In this document: positions 25,936 to 34,888 of the stretch, piece by piece
Numbering within the stretch: the first letter of the stretch is position 1
Layout: every line of letters begins with the position of its first letter
Assembly: GCA_037189585.1 (NCBI GenBank)
Contig: JBBCJA010000007.1
Coordinates: 124,001 to 188,000 of the forward strand
Origin: JAEXNA01 sp037189585
GTDB taxonomy: Bacteria > Vulcanimicrobiota > Xenobia > Xenobiales > JADMJV01
Direction: 5' to 3'
DNA: 64,000 nt
Notes under the pieces: generated by a model
What the model was told of the DNA's origin: nothing
Databases searched by the model: none
What the model saw: only the letters and a program-made list of their open reading frames with translations
Position numbers and translations under genes: made by a program

Positions 25936-26906
25936 AGCGGTATTTCGAGAATCAGCTTCCCGAAGGTTTGGTTTGAGGCCAAAAGCTTGTGAGCTTGTTC
26001 AGCCCGCTCTATCGGGAAAGAGCGCTCTACGATAGGTTCGAGCTGTCCTGATTCGAACATCGGCCAGACCTCTCGTCGCACTTCAGCCAGAATCTCGGCT
26101 TTCTCCTCGACGCTTCGGCTACGCAGAACCGAACCTCGAATGGTGAGCCGTTTGACCAACACCAGGCCGAGCGCGAGAGTGCCTCCTCCGCCGCCCATCA
26201 ACCCGATGTTGACCAAGCGACCCCGGGAGCCCAGGCAGAGGATATTCGGCTCGAGATACTCTCCACCCACCGGGTCGAGAATCACATCGACTGGTCCCCA
26301 GGCTTTCACCTTGGCAAGCCAGGGCCCGTCGTGACGAACCGCGCACTCCTCGGCTCCTAATTCTCGGCAACGCTGAGCCTTTTCCGCGCTTCCGACGGTA
26401 GCGAACGTCGGATTGCTCCAGAGGCGGCAGAGCTGGAGCGCGGCAGTTCCCACCCCGCTCGCCGCCGCGTGGATGAGAACCCTCTCACCCTTTTGTAGCC
26501 CGCCCTCCTGGCGCAGGTTCAGCCAGGCGGTGGTGAAGACTTCGGGCAGCGCGGCGGCTTGGGTCATGGATAGTCCCTCCGGAATGGGGAGGGCGTGAGT
26601 GGCCGGAAAGACGGCGTATTCAGCGTATCCACCACCGGAGAGAAGAGCGCAGACCGGATCCCCGACCTTGGGCCACTCCACGCCCGTGCCCACCTGGTCG
26701 ACCACCCCGGCGCACTCCAGGCCCAGGATGGGGGAGGCTCCAGGAGGAGGAGGGTACTGTCCGGCTCTTTGCACCAGATCGGCGCGATTCACGGCGCTGG
26801 CTTGAACTCGAACGCGAATTTCGCCGGGTCCGGCGACCGGAGCGGAGGTTTCGGTCCAGACTAAGGATCCGTCGATGTCTTCAATGGCCCACATATCGTC
26901 CAACAT
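25932..26906 (-). CDS. NAD(P)H:quinone oxidoreductase, zeta-crystallin/PIG3 type
   Basis: This 324-residue member of the medium-chain dehydrogenase superfamily lacks the catalytic zinc ligands. It shows SAVNRADLVQRAGQYPPPPG and ILGLECAGVVDQVG, the signature of the PIG3-type quinone oxidoreductases, followed by VLIHAAASGVGTAALQLCRL, the nucleotide-binding AxxGVG motif. It would reduce quinones with NADPH in the cytoplasm. An internal Met four codons later (MWAIEDIDG) is an equally good start. It is divergent from lysS with only 65 bp between them. Confidence 0.9.
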   Translation of the reverse strand: MLDDMWAIEDIDGSLVWTETSAPVAGPGEIRVRVQASAVNRADLVQRAGQYPPPPGASPILGLECAGVVDQVGTGVEWPKVGDPVCALLSGGGYAEYAVFPATHALPIPEGLSMTQAAALPEVFTTAWLNLRQEGGLQKGERVLIHAAASGVGTAALQLCRLWSNPTFATVGSAEKAQRCRELGAEECAVRHDGPWLAKVKAWGPVDVILDPVGGEYLEPNILCLGSRGRLVNIGLMGGGGGTLALGLVLVKRLTIRGSVLRSRSVEEKAEILAEVRREVWPMFESGQLEPIVERSFPIERAEQAHKLLASNQTFGKLILEIPL

Positions 26907-26971
26907 TCCATGTCCACTGAAGGGCTTCCCTGCAGGTCGAGACGCGACTCGGCAAGTACTCCCCTGGCACT

Positions 26972-28501
26972 ATGAGCGAGCAACTTGAATCCGGCGGTCT
27001 CGAGGACCAGATCGCCCAACGTAAAGCCCACCGGCAGTCTTGGAGAGAGGCGGGCATCGAGCCTTATGGTCAGGCCTTCGAGCGGACCCACTCCACCTCC
27101 GAGATTCGAAAACAGTTCGAGAGCTTGACCGCCGAGGACGATGGTCCGGTCGTCTCCATCGCCGGCCGCGTGACGGCTAAGCGCGATATGGGGAAAGCAT
27201 CGTTTCTCGACATCAGCGACCTGGACAACCACCTGCAGGTCTACTTCAAGATCAACGAGCTAGGGGAAGAGTCGTATCGGCGCCTGGATTGGGTGAACCT
27301 GGGCGACATTCTAGCCGTGACCGGCAAGGTTTTTCGTACCCGCCGGGGTGAGCTCTCTATTCACGTCTCGGACTGGACCATTCTCTCCAAAGCGGTGATA
27401 CCGCCTCCGGAAAAGTGGCACGGACTGAAGGACATCGAGGTGCGCTACCGGCAACGCTACGCCGATCTTCTCTCTAGCAAGGAGGTTCGGGCCACCTTTG
27501 TGTTACGTTCGCGCATCCTTAGCGCCATGCGACGCTACCTGGACGGCCTGGGTTTTTTTGAAGTGGAGACGCCCAACATGGCGACTCTCGCCGGCGGCGC
27601 CACGGCGCGCCCCTTCATGACTCATCACAACGCCTTGGACCTGAAACTTTACTTGCGCATCGCGACCGAGCTTTACCTCAAGCGCTGCATCGTGGGCGGG
27701 ATGGAAAAGGTCTACGAGATTGGGCGCGTTTTTCGCAACGAGGGGATCTCCACCCGGCATAATCCAGAGTTCACCTTGCTTGAGATCTACGAGGCCTACA
27801 CTGACTTCGAGGGGATGATCCGACTGACCGAGGGGATCATCGACCACATCTGCGGCGAGGTGCTGGGGACTCACGAACTCGAGTTTGACGGACTCACGCT
27901 GAACCTAAAGCCCCCTTATCGTCGCGCGACCATGAGCGAGCTCTTCCAAGAATACGCGGGGAAAACCATCCAGGAGCTCCGGAATCCCGAGGTAGCCTTC
28001 GCTCTGGCCGGGGAGGCGAAGCTCAACGTCAGTCCGCAAAAGTCGACCCTGGCCCACTGCATCGACAAGCTATTCGAGCACTTCGTGGAGCCGAACCTGG
28101 TCCAGCCGACCATCGTGACCGAGTACCCGATCGAGCTATCGCCGCTGGCTAAGCGCAAAGCCGACGACCCGAACTTGACCGACCGTTTCGAGCTTTTCAT
28201 CGCCAACCGCGAGATCGCCAACGCCTTCTCCGAGCTCAACGATCCCGACGACCAGCGCTCTCGCTTCGAGGCTCAGGTGGCTTTAGCGGCCATCGATGAC
28301 GAAGCACATCCGCTGGATGAGGATTTCCTGACCGCCCTGGAATATGGCATGCCGCCCACCGGCGGGATGGGAATGGGGATCGACCGCTTGATCATGCTGC
28401 TGACCGGTAGCACCTCGATCCGCGATGTCGTGCTCTTCCCGCTCTTGCGCCCTCGCTCCGGCGACGGTGCGGCGGCCGTTGAGGCCTCGGCGAGCACTTA
28501 A
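26972..28501 (+). CDS. lysS: Lysine--tRNA ligase, class II
   Basis: This 509-residue enzyme charges tRNA-Lys. It has the N-terminal OB-fold anticodon-binding domain (residues about 60-170, VSIAGRVTAKRDMGKASFLD), class II motif 2 in VYEIGRVFRNEGISTRHNPE and motif 3 in TGGMGMGIDRLIMLL. Length and order of motifs are typical of bacterial LysS. The stop codon abuts the alr start directly, so the two are co-transcribed. A short C-terminal tail beyond motif 3 (RPRSGDGAAAVEASAST) is low in complexity. Confidence 0.97.
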   Translation: MSEQLESGGLEDQIAQRKAHRQSWREAGIEPYGQAFERTHSTSEIRKQFESLTAEDDGPVVSIAGRVTAKRDMGKASFLDISDLDNHLQVYFKINELGEESYRRLDWVNLGDILAVTGKVFRTRRGELSIHVSDWTILSKAVIPPPEKWHGLKDIEVRYRQRYADLLSSKEVRATFVLRSRILSAMRRYLDGLGFFEVETPNMATLAGGATARPFMTHHNALDLKLYLRIATELYLKRCIVGGMEKVYEIGRVFRNEGISTRHNPEFTLLEIYEAYTDFEGMIRLTEGIIDHICGEVLGTHELEFDGLTLNLKPPYRRATMSELFQEYAGKTIQELRNPEVAFALAGEAKLNVSPQKSTLAHCIDKLFEHFVEPNLVQPTIVTEYPIELSPLAKRKADDPNLTDRFELFIANREIANAFSELNDPDDQRSRFEAQVALAAIDDEAHPLDEDFLTALEYGMPPTGGMGMGIDRLIMLLTGSTSIRDVVLFPLLRPRSGDGAAAVEASAST

Positions 28502-29692
28502 ATGTCCACCCATCGCGCCTGGGTCGAGGTTGATCTTGGCCGGCTTCGTCAGAACGCTCGCAACCTGGCCGCTCTGGTCAAGCCGTCGCGCATGGCCGCT
28601 GTGGTCAAAAGCGAAGCTTACGGTCATGGTCTGGTCCAGGTGGCGCGCACGCTAGAAGAGGAAGATATTTGGGGGGCCTGCGTGGTCACGCCCGAGGAGG
28701 GAGTGACGTTGCGCGCGGCGGGCTTCGCCAAGCCGATCCTGGTGGTCGGAGCCTCCTTCCCCGAGGAGATGGAAGAGGCCGTTCGCCAGGATATCGCCCT
28801 GGCTGTCTACGACGTGGAGCAAGCCAGGGCGCTGTCGAAGACGGCGGTGAAGGTGGGCGGTGTGGCCAAAGCTCACCTCAAGTTCGACACCGGACTCTCT
28901 CGTCTGGCCCGGACCACGGACACGGCGGTAGAGTTCTATCGGCAAGTTCGCGAATTGCCCGCTTTGGAGCTGGAAGGGGCCTATTCCCATTTGGCCGACG
29001 CGGAAGGTCTGGACCAGAGTTACACCTTGGGCCAGTACCGTCGATTCAAAGAGGCTCTGAGCCATCTCGCTGAAGAAGGTTTTCAGCCGGCGTTGCGCCA
29101 CATCGGCGCCTCGGCCGCGGCGATTTTGTTGGAAAAAACTCGTCTCGATCTGGTACGTGTCGGAATCTCCCTCTACGGATTCTGGCCCTCGGAGGAGACC
29201 AGAATTCTTCATCATGGAGCTTTTCACAATCTGGCCGCCCGTCGGGTCGAGGAGTTCTCCGATCGCGAGCCGCCCTCTTTGGAGACGCTCTTCTCTCCGG
29301 TGATGTCGTACCGTACTCGTGTCATTCAAACCAAGTGGCTCGAACGCGACACCAAGGTGGGCTACGGCTGTACCTTCGAGACCCAGAGAAAGACAAGGGT
29401 GGCGATCTTGCCGGTCGGCTACGCCGAAGGTTACGATCGTCACCTCTCCAACTGTGGAGAAGTCTTACTCAACGGACGTCGGGCTCGGGTGTTGGGTCGA
29501 GTTTGCATGAACCTGACCGTGGTGGATGTGACCGATATCGAAGGAGTGGAAGCGGGAACCGTTGCCACGCTGCTGGGAGAAGACGGTGCGGGACGGATCG
29601 CCGCCGAGGAGTGGGCAGCCAAGATCGGTACGATTCAGTACGAAGTCGTGACCCGCATTCCGATGTCGATTCCTCGAATCTACCGAAGTTAA
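28502..29692 (+). CDS. alr: Alanine racemase
   Basis: This 396-residue PLP enzyme interconverts L- and D-alanine for peptidoglycan. The N-terminal barrel has AAVVKSEAYGHGLVQVA with the cofactor lysine. The C-terminal domain has TKVGYGCTFE with the catalytic tyrosine, and RVCMNLTVVDVTDI. There is an insertion of about 30 residues (WPSEETRILHHGAFHNLAAR and beyond) before the domain junction, longer than in most homologues. No gap separates it from lysS. With dacB at 30 kb this region has a modest cell-wall theme. Confidence 0.95.
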   Translation: MSTHRAWVEVDLGRLRQNARNLAALVKPSRMAAVVKSEAYGHGLVQVARTLEEEDIWGACVVTPEEGVTLRAAGFAKPILVVGASFPEEMEEAVRQDIALAVYDVEQARALSKTAVKVGGVAKAHLKFDTGLSRLARTTDTAVEFYRQVRELPALELEGAYSHLADAEGLDQSYTLGQYRRFKEALSHLAEEGFQPALRHIGASAAAILLEKTRLDLVRVGISLYGFWPSEETRILHHGAFHNLAARRVEEFSDREPPSLETLFSPVMSYRTRVIQTKWLERDTKVGYGCTFETQRKTRVAILPVGYAEGYDRHLSNCGEVLLNGRRARVLGRVCMNLTVVDVTDIEGVEAGTVATLLGEDGAGRIAAEEWAAKIGTIQYEVVTRIPMSIPRIYRS

Positions 29693-29767
29693 AATTGCAC
29701 TATACTCGAGCGCGGGTGTGCCGATTATACCTGGGGGTATCTCCCATGCGGGATAGATCAGGTTATG

Positions 29768-29797
29768 CTTGGGTTGGTAGGACTTGGGTTGGTAGGA
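29768..29797 (+). repeat. Tandem 15-bp duplication in a 5' leader
   Basis: CTTGGGTTGGTAGGA occurs twice head to tail directly upstream of the small gene at 29811. The second copy ends in the AGGAG that can serve as its ribosome site, so the duplication also doubles that site. A hairpin-prone segment (ACCTG paired with CAGGT) lies just before it. Copy number might vary between strains and alter expression. Confidence 0.6.
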
Positions 29798-29810
29798 GTT
29801 TGCAGGATCT

Positions 29811-30083
29811 ATGGACATTTCAACTTCGGATTCGAGAGGGATACCCCAGCCGTTGGAGGTGGACCTTTCGCGCCTGACTCACGATCTCATGGGAGGGATT
29901 AGCTCGCTTTTCATGTGTGAGCACATCATTACCAAGGAGCTGGAAACCAATTCCGAAGCCCAGGCCAATGAGACATTACAGACGACTTTGTCGCTGATGA
30001 GGGACACCGCCTCGCAGATTCGGGATTTTGCCGAGCAGCTGATGGATATCTCTCACGAGCTTCAGCGTCGAGCGAATTCCTGA
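29811..30083 (+). CDS. Small histidine-kinase-dimerisation-like (DHp) protein
   Basis: This 90-residue, all-helical protein has VDLSRLTHDLMGGISSLFMC near residue 20. The HDL followed by a hydrophobic helix resembles the phosphoacceptor helix of HisKA-type domains or an Hpt protein, but there is no ATPase domain in frame or next door. It could be a phosphotransfer intermediate or dimerisation partner for a kinase elsewhere. The remaining sequence is a second amphipathic helix (LMRDTASQIRDFAEQLMDIS). Its 3' end overlaps the convergent dacB gene by 22 bp. Confidence 0.6.
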   Translation: MDISTSDSRGIPQPLEVDLSRLTHDLMGGISSLFMCEHIITKELETNSEAQANETLQTTLSLMRDTASQIRDFAEQLMDISHELQRRANS

Positions 30084-31261
30084 GCCCAGCTCTCCACCAG
30101 CCCGTTTTCGAGAGACTTGCGCTGGGTTGTGGAGTCGAGGTGGCCGTTGATCAAGATGGCGAACACCATCTCCTCGGCGGTCTCTGGGAACAGATAGCCG
30201 GCCAAGCCCGAAACATTGCCCAGCGTTCCTGTCTTAGCTCGAATCTTGCCTCCCGCGGCGCCTGTGAGAAATCTCTGCTTGAGGGTTCCCTCGCCTGGTC
30301 CGGGCAAGATCGGCTTGAGGTCGGGATGGCTTCGGAGTACCTCGACCAATTGGGTTGCGGAGATGAGATTGTAGCGAGACAGCCCACTGCCGTCCGCCTT
30401 TCGCAACTTCCGGCCCTCCAGAGTTTGGGGAAGCACTCCGCCGGTGGAGCGGTGAATGAGCTCCATGGCCAGGTTATCGCTAGCGGCCATCGCCTGGCTG
30501 AGAATCTCCTGGAGGGTCCGCGACTGGTGGGTGGCGAGAATCTGTCCACGGGCCTTTCCAGCGCGGACCGTTCCGTTGAGGTGGATGCCGTGGAGTTTGA
30601 GGATCTCGACGAAACGCTCGCCGGTTCGAAGCGAGCTGCAAGGGGGAGCCAAGGATGCGGGGAGTTCGCCTTGGACGATGGCTCCAGCGCGGCCGGGGAT
30701 CAGGTAGGTCGAATTTTGCTCGGATGGTTCACGGTGCAACCAGGGCGCTTGAAAATCCGGAGTGAGGGTGACGACGCCACCGTTGAGGGCAAGCCCGGTC
30801 ACTTCGGGTGAGTAGCCTTCCCCCGTGTCGTCCCAGGCCCAACCTGGTCCGTAAGGGGGCCAGGCAAACTCGCCTTCATCGATCACCATGTCTCCCTGGA
30901 CGCGGCGAAGCCCTTGAGAGTGAAGTTGGCGAGCCAGGTCTTGCAGAGCGGCCTCGGTCAGCTCGGGATCGGCCTCTCCCTTGAGGTTGAGATCGCCTCG
31001 CAGTCGTCCTCGTTGGGGTTGGCCCGCCGCCCAGACCGTCGTGCTGTAACGATGCTGAGACCCCAGCGTCTCCAAAGCCGCGGCCGCGGTCAAGATCTTC
31101 ATCGTGCTCGCGGGGGTGCGGAGCTTGGCCTCCTCCTGATGGGCCAGAACTTGCCCGTTGTCGGAGCGAACGAGCAAGTAAGAGAGTTCGTAGTCCTCCT
31201 GGGCCCACAGTGGGCAGACCAGGAGCCAGAGAATCCAGAAGGCGCGTCGTGTGGCGAGCAT
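30062..31261 (-). CDS. dacB: D-alanyl-D-alanine carboxypeptidase/endopeptidase (PBP4 type)
   Basis: This 399-residue periplasmic penicillin-binding protein trims or cleaves peptidoglycan peptides. The start at 31261 gives a signal peptide (MLATRRAFWILWLLVCPLWA); the frame is open further upstream but without a signal. The three active-site motifs are present: STMK (SxxK) in RTPASTMKILTAAAALE, SDN in AMAASDNLAMELIHR, and KTG in RAKTGTLGNVSGLAGY. It is somewhat shorter than the typical 430-480 residues. Its 3' end is convergent with the small DHp-like gene. It is divergent from nhaA. Confidence 0.93.
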   Translation of the reverse strand: MLATRRAFWILWLLVCPLWAQEDYELSYLLVRSDNGQVLAHQEEAKLRTPASTMKILTAAAALETLGSQHRYSTTVWAAGQPQRGRLRGDLNLKGEADPELTEAALQDLARQLHSQGLRRVQGDMVIDEGEFAWPPYGPGWAWDDTGEGYSPEVTGLALNGGVVTLTPDFQAPWLHREPSEQNSTYLIPGRAGAIVQGELPASLAPPCSSLRTGERFVEILKLHGIHLNGTVRAGKARGQILATHQSRTLQEILSQAMAASDNLAMELIHRSTGGVLPQTLEGRKLRKADGSGLSRYNLISATQLVEVLRSHPDLKPILPGPGEGTLKQRFLTGAAGGKIRAKTGTLGNVSGLAGYLFPETAEEMVFAILINGHLDSTTQRKSLENGLVESWAQEFARR

Positions 31262-31345
31262 GAAACTCGTTTCGAAGCTGGGCTCGCCGCCCCTTGCGTC
31301 TCCGTGGGGAGAGGGTCTTTCGACACTTGCCCCTAAGGGGTCTGG

Positions 31346-32575
31346 ATGACCAATCACGCCAGTCGTGTGATTAGACCACTTATCAAGCGGCCGATTTCGA
31401 TGCTGCGCGAATTCATGGAGTTCGAAGCGGCCGGGGGTATCGTTCTTCTAGGGGCGGCCGTCCTGGGTCTCGTTATCGCTAATTCCAACGCCGCTTCTTA
31501 CTATTTTGAGTTTCTGGAACTTCATCTCGGTCCTTTGTCGTTGCTCCACTGGATCAATGACGGACTAATGGCTATTTTCTTCCTATTGGTCGGTCTGGAG
31601 ATCAAGCATGAAATGCTGCGTGGAGAACTAGCCTCCCCGAGCCAGCGTCTGCTGCCGGGCTTGGGAGCTTTGGCCGGAATGATCGCTCCGGCCGTCATCT
31701 ACATGGTTTTCAATCACGGCGACCCGGTCCTCGCGCGGGGCTGGGCGATTCCCGCCGCGACCGACATCGCGTTCGCTCTGGGCTTACTCTCGCTGTTGGG
31801 CAAACGCGTTCCGGCCTCGTTGGCGGTGTTCTTGGCCGCGCTCGCTATCATCGACGATCTGGGAGCGATCGTGGTCATCGCGCTTTTCTACGGAGGGGAT
31901 CTCTCCTGGGGATTTTTGCTGGGAGCGGGGGTCATTACAGGTTTTCTCTTCAAACTCAATCGGAGCGGCATTGGCTCTCTACCCGTTTACTGCGGACTAG
32001 GGCTGATTCTCTGGTTTTGTTTTCTCAATTCTGGAATTCACGCCACCCTCGCGGGTGTGATCTTGGCCTTCTCCATTCCCCTGGAAACAAGTGAAGGAGG
32101 GGACTCCCCCCTACACAGTTTGGAGAATAGACTCGATCGATTCGTGCCTTTCTTGCTCGTGCCCATCTTTGGCTTCGCCAACGCCGGGGTCTCCTTAGAA
32201 GGCGTCTCGCTGCAGAGTTTATCTCATCCCTTAAACCTGGGGATCATTCTGGGCTTGCTCCTAGGGAAAGGGCTGGGAATTTTCACGGTATGCGCTGTGA
32301 TCATCCGGTTCTTCGGTGGACGGCTTCCCCAGGGAGCTTCCTGGCTTCAGTTTTTGGGAGTTTGCTTTGTCTGCGGGATCGGATTCACCATGAGCCTTTT
32401 CATCAACATGCTAGCCTTCGTAGGGAATAAGGAGATGGTAGATGAGGCGAAGATCGGTATCATTCTGGGTTCCGTCTGTTCGGCTATCGTCGGGACTTTG
32501 ATTTTGTGGAGAACCTCGGCTCGCCCGAATTCCGAAAACGATATCCAGGAAAATTTCGATTCGGGCGAAAAATGA
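31346..32575 (+). CDS. nhaA: Na+/H+ antiporter NhaA
   Basis: This 409-residue inner-membrane antiporter exports sodium in exchange for protons and maintains pH. About 12 helices are evident. The transport aspartates are in AIPAATDIAFALGLLSLLG and ALAIIDDLGAIVVIALFYGG, and MAIFFLLVGLEIKHEMLRGE is the helix-II signature. Length and order match the family. The C-terminus after the last helix (RPNSENDIQENFDSGEK) is hydrophilic. It is monocistronic, with about 70 bp to the bufferin precursor. Confidence 0.97.
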   Translation: MTNHASRVIRPLIKRPISMLREFMEFEAAGGIVLLGAAVLGLVIANSNAASYYFEFLELHLGPLSLLHWINDGLMAIFFLLVGLEIKHEMLRGELASPSQRLLPGLGALAGMIAPAVIYMVFNHGDPVLARGWAIPAATDIAFALGLLSLLGKRVPASLAVFLAALAIIDDLGAIVVIALFYGGDLSWGFLLGAGVITGFLFKLNRSGIGSLPVYCGLGLILWFCFLNSGIHATLAGVILAFSIPLETSEGGDSPLHSLENRLDRFVPFLLVPIFGFANAGVSLEGVSLQSLSHPLNLGIILGLLLGKGLGIFTVCAVIIRFFGGRLPQGASWLQFLGVCFVCGIGFTMSLFINMLAFVGNKEMVDEAKIGIILGSVCSAIVGTLILWRTSARPNSENDIQENFDSGEK

Positions 32576-32648
32576 CTCTCGTCTCGGGGGCCATTTCCTT
32601 TCGGCTACTTTGAGCTTATTCGCGCTCCACGCGCATGGAGGTTATCAG

Positions 32649-33068
32649 ATGAACAGAAGAGATTTCACCAAGGTTATGGCAGCCGCTGTGGCGGGAATGG
32701 TCGCGGGTACCAAGATGGTCTCGGCTCATCCCAACCACGGTGACAAAGCCGACAAGGACAAGTGTCCCGGTAAGGACGGCTGTCCCGGCAAAGAGGGAAG
32801 CTGTTGTGAGGAGAAAGACACCTGCAAGAGCGCCGATGGGAAGGATACTTGCAAGTCCAAAGAGTGCAAAACCGGAGAATGCAAGGATGGCTGCCCGGGT
32901 AAGGACGGGAAAGACAAGTGCAAAGGCGCGGACGGTAAGGACACCTGTAAAGCCAAAGATGGCTGCCCGGGTAAGGATGGCTGTCCCGGCAAGGACGGAT
33001 GTCCCGGCAAGGACGACAAAGCTTCTTGCAAAGCTAAGGACGGCTGCAACGGCAAAGAGCACGCTTAG
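32649..33068 (+). CDS. Bufferin-type Cys-rich RiPP precursor
   Basis: This 139-residue precursor starts with a Tat-like leader (MNRRDFTKVMAAAVAGMVAG, twin arginine) followed by a mature region built from short repeats such as KDGCPGKDGCPG and GKDTCK. It contains 16 cysteines and abundant Lys and Asp. The next two genes are DUF692 and DUF2063 proteins, so this is the substrate of a bufferin-like pathway, in which cysteines are modified to bind copper. GGAGG lies 7 bases before the ATG. A terminator separates it from the enzymes, probably giving the peptide more transcript than the enzymes. Confidence 0.88.
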   Translation: MNRRDFTKVMAAAVAGMVAGTKMVSAHPNHGDKADKDKCPGKDGCPGKEGSCCEEKDTCKSADGKDTCKSKECKTGECKDGCPGKDGKDKCKGADGKDTCKAKDGCPGKDGCPGKDGCPGKDDKASCKAKDGCNGKEHA

Positions 33069-33090
33069 GTCTCTTAAGCTTTTATGAGGA

Positions 33091-33125
33091 GCCTCCGGGA
33101 AAGATGTTCCCGGAGGCTTTTTCGC
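33091..33125 (+). terminator. Intrinsic terminator/attenuator inside the bufferin operon
   Basis: GCCTCCGGGAA and TTCCCGGAGGC form an 11-bp perfect stem with loop AGATG, followed by TTTTT. It starts 22 bp after the precursor stop codon and 15 bp before the DUF692 gene. Partial read-through would set the peptide-to-enzyme ratio. Confidence 0.88.
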
Positions 33126-33139
33126 GAAAGGAGTAGCTT

Positions 33140-34000
33140 ATGGTTGCGAATCGATGGAATCTGCCCGACTACGGACTTGGAATGGGGCTGCGCACGGTCC
33201 ACTACGAGCATATCCTCGAGCATGAGCCGAAAGTGGATTTCTTCGAGGTTATCTCGGAAGGCTTCTTGCAGGCTCAAGGACGACGCTTGCACATCCTGGA
33301 GCAGGTCGCGGAGCGGTATCGAATCCTCATCCACGGCGTCTCCATGTCGGTCGGAAGCACCGACCCGCTGAACTGGGAGTACCTCGGTTCGCTCAAAAAG
33401 CTGGCTCAGAAGCTCAAGGTGCCTTTTGTCTCCGACCATCTCTGTTGGACCGGCGTGTTGGGGCGGAACTCTCACGATCTCCTCCCCATCCCTTTGACCG
33501 AGGAGACGCTACGCCATGTCGCCGGGCGAATTCGCCAGATTCAAGACTTTCTGGAAGTTCCGCTGGCGTTGGAGAACCCATCCAACTACATCGAGTTCAA
33601 GATGGCTCAGATGGACGAGGCGGAGTATCTGACACGTTTAACCGAGGAGGCCGACTGCGGGTTGCTCTTAGACGTCAACAACGTCTATGTGAGCGCTTTC
33701 AACCACGGCTTCGACCCGGACGACTACATCGAGAGAATCCCGGTGGAACGCATTCTCTACCATCACGTCGCCGGGCACACCCATAAAGGGACCCACATCC
33801 TGGACACCCATTCCGATCACGTGGTGGAGAAAGTGTGGCAGATGTACGAACGCCTGCACGAACGGCACGGCGGCCGTAGCACGATGGTGGAATGGGATGA
33901 AGAGATCCCGGAGTTTCCCGTAGTCCACGCCGAGGTATTGAAGGCTCAAGTCTATCGAGACCGGGCCGAGGCTCGGGATGCGGCTAAGGCCGGGGCCTGA
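33140..34000 (+). CDS. bufB: DUF692 (MNIO) iron enzyme, bufferin maturation
   Basis: This 286-residue TIM-barrel protein is of the multinuclear non-heme iron oxidase class. It begins NLPDYGLGMGLRTVHYEHIL and contains IHGVSMSVGSTDPLNWEYL, VSDHLCWTGV, LALENPSNYIEFK, LLLDVNNVYVSA, and HVAGHTHKGTHILDTHSD, which supply the His, Asp and Glu iron ligands of the family. Such enzymes convert cysteines of the precursor to oxazole-type heterocycles (known for bufferins). The gene follows the precursor and terminator, and precedes its partner DUF2063 gene by 6 bp. Confidence 0.93.
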   Translation: MVANRWNLPDYGLGMGLRTVHYEHILEHEPKVDFFEVISEGFLQAQGRRLHILEQVAERYRILIHGVSMSVGSTDPLNWEYLGSLKKLAQKLKVPFVSDHLCWTGVLGRNSHDLLPIPLTEETLRHVAGRIRQIQDFLEVPLALENPSNYIEFKMAQMDEAEYLTRLTEEADCGLLLDVNNVYVSAFNHGFDPDDYIERIPVERILYHHVAGHTHKGTHILDTHSDHVVEKVWQMYERLHERHGGRSTMVEWDEEIPEFPVVHAEVLKAQVYRDRAEARDAAKAGA

Positions 34001-34006
34001 AGACTC

Positions 34007-34888
34007 GTGGCCTCCGACTCGACTCACCCCCCTCTGCGGGACTTTCAGGCCTGGATGCAGACCTTCATCGTCTCTTCAGGCTCTCCCGAGGAGGCGATTC
34101 GAGCCGCCGAAAAGCTTTCGGGACTGGCTCCCGGCTCGGCCGAGCGTCTGGTCCAGCGCTCGGCCAGACTCGACGAGATGGAGCGGCTGATGATCTATCG
34201 CCGCATGTATCCTCTCCGAATGGAAGAGGCGCTCTCCATCGACTTTCCCGTGGTGCGAAAGCTCCTGGGAAGCGAGACCTTCTTCAAGCTCGTCGAGGAC
34301 TACGTGGAAGCCTTTCCCTCCCGCTCCTGGACTCTCGACCACTTGGGCCAACACATGGTCGGTTTCGTGAAAGACCATCCCCTGACCGAGAGGTATCCCG
34401 GATTGTGGGACCTTGTTCGTCTGGAGCAGGCGCTTTGCGATGTCTTCAACGCCGAGGACTCTGGAGTCTTGACCCCTGGAGAGCTAGCCGAAGTCTCGCC
34501 CGAGCAGTGGCCCGAAGCGCGCTTTGAATTCGTGCCCGCCTTCGTCTTGTTAGAACTCGGCTCCAACGCCAACGATCTGTACAAGGCTCACAACCAGGAC
34601 CGGGATTTGCCGGAAACCCATTTAGGGACCTATCACCTGGTAGTGTGGCGCGAGGGCTTCCAGACCTGGCGAATGCCTTTGGAACCGGCTGCTTTCGCGG
34701 TCTTGAAGCTTCTGCACGGAGGTTTCTCTTTGGGAGAGGCTCTGGAAAAGGGTTTAAACGACAGCGACGAGAGCCCGGTTTTCGAATGGTTCCAAACCTG
34801 GGTCGGCGAGGGTTTCTTTCGAAGCCTCCGCTTGGGTGAACTGCCACCGAGCCCTCCCACACCTTCGAGCGTCAGTGCTAAGGAGTAG
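34007..34888 (+). CDS. bufC: DUF2063 partner protein of the DUF692 enzyme
   Basis: This 293-residue protein contains RRMYPLRMEEALSIDFPVV, KLLGSETFFKLVEDYVEAFP, DHLGQHMVGFVKDHPLTERY, and WRMPLEPAAFAVLKLLHGG. This is the DUF2063 (HvfC/BufC) layout that recruits the precursor to the DUF692 enzyme. It starts with a weakly supported GTG 6 bp after bufB, consistent with coupling. Its 3' end overlaps the convergent frameshifted gene by 11 bp. Older annotation calls the family a putative DNA-binding domain; the operon context makes the maturation role far more likely. Confidence 0.9.
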   Translation: MASDSTHPPLRDFQAWMQTFIVSSGSPEEAIRAAEKLSGLAPGSAERLVQRSARLDEMERLMIYRRMYPLRMEEALSIDFPVVRKLLGSETFFKLVEDYVEAFPSRSWTLDHLGQHMVGFVKDHPLTERYPGLWDLVRLEQALCDVFNAEDSGVLTPGELAEVSPEQWPEARFEFVPAFVLLELGSNANDLYKAHNQDRDLPETHLGTYHLVVWREGFQTWRMPLEPAAFAVLKLLHGGFSLGEALEKGLNDSDESPVFEWFQTWVGEGFFRSLRLGELPPSPPTPSSVSAKE

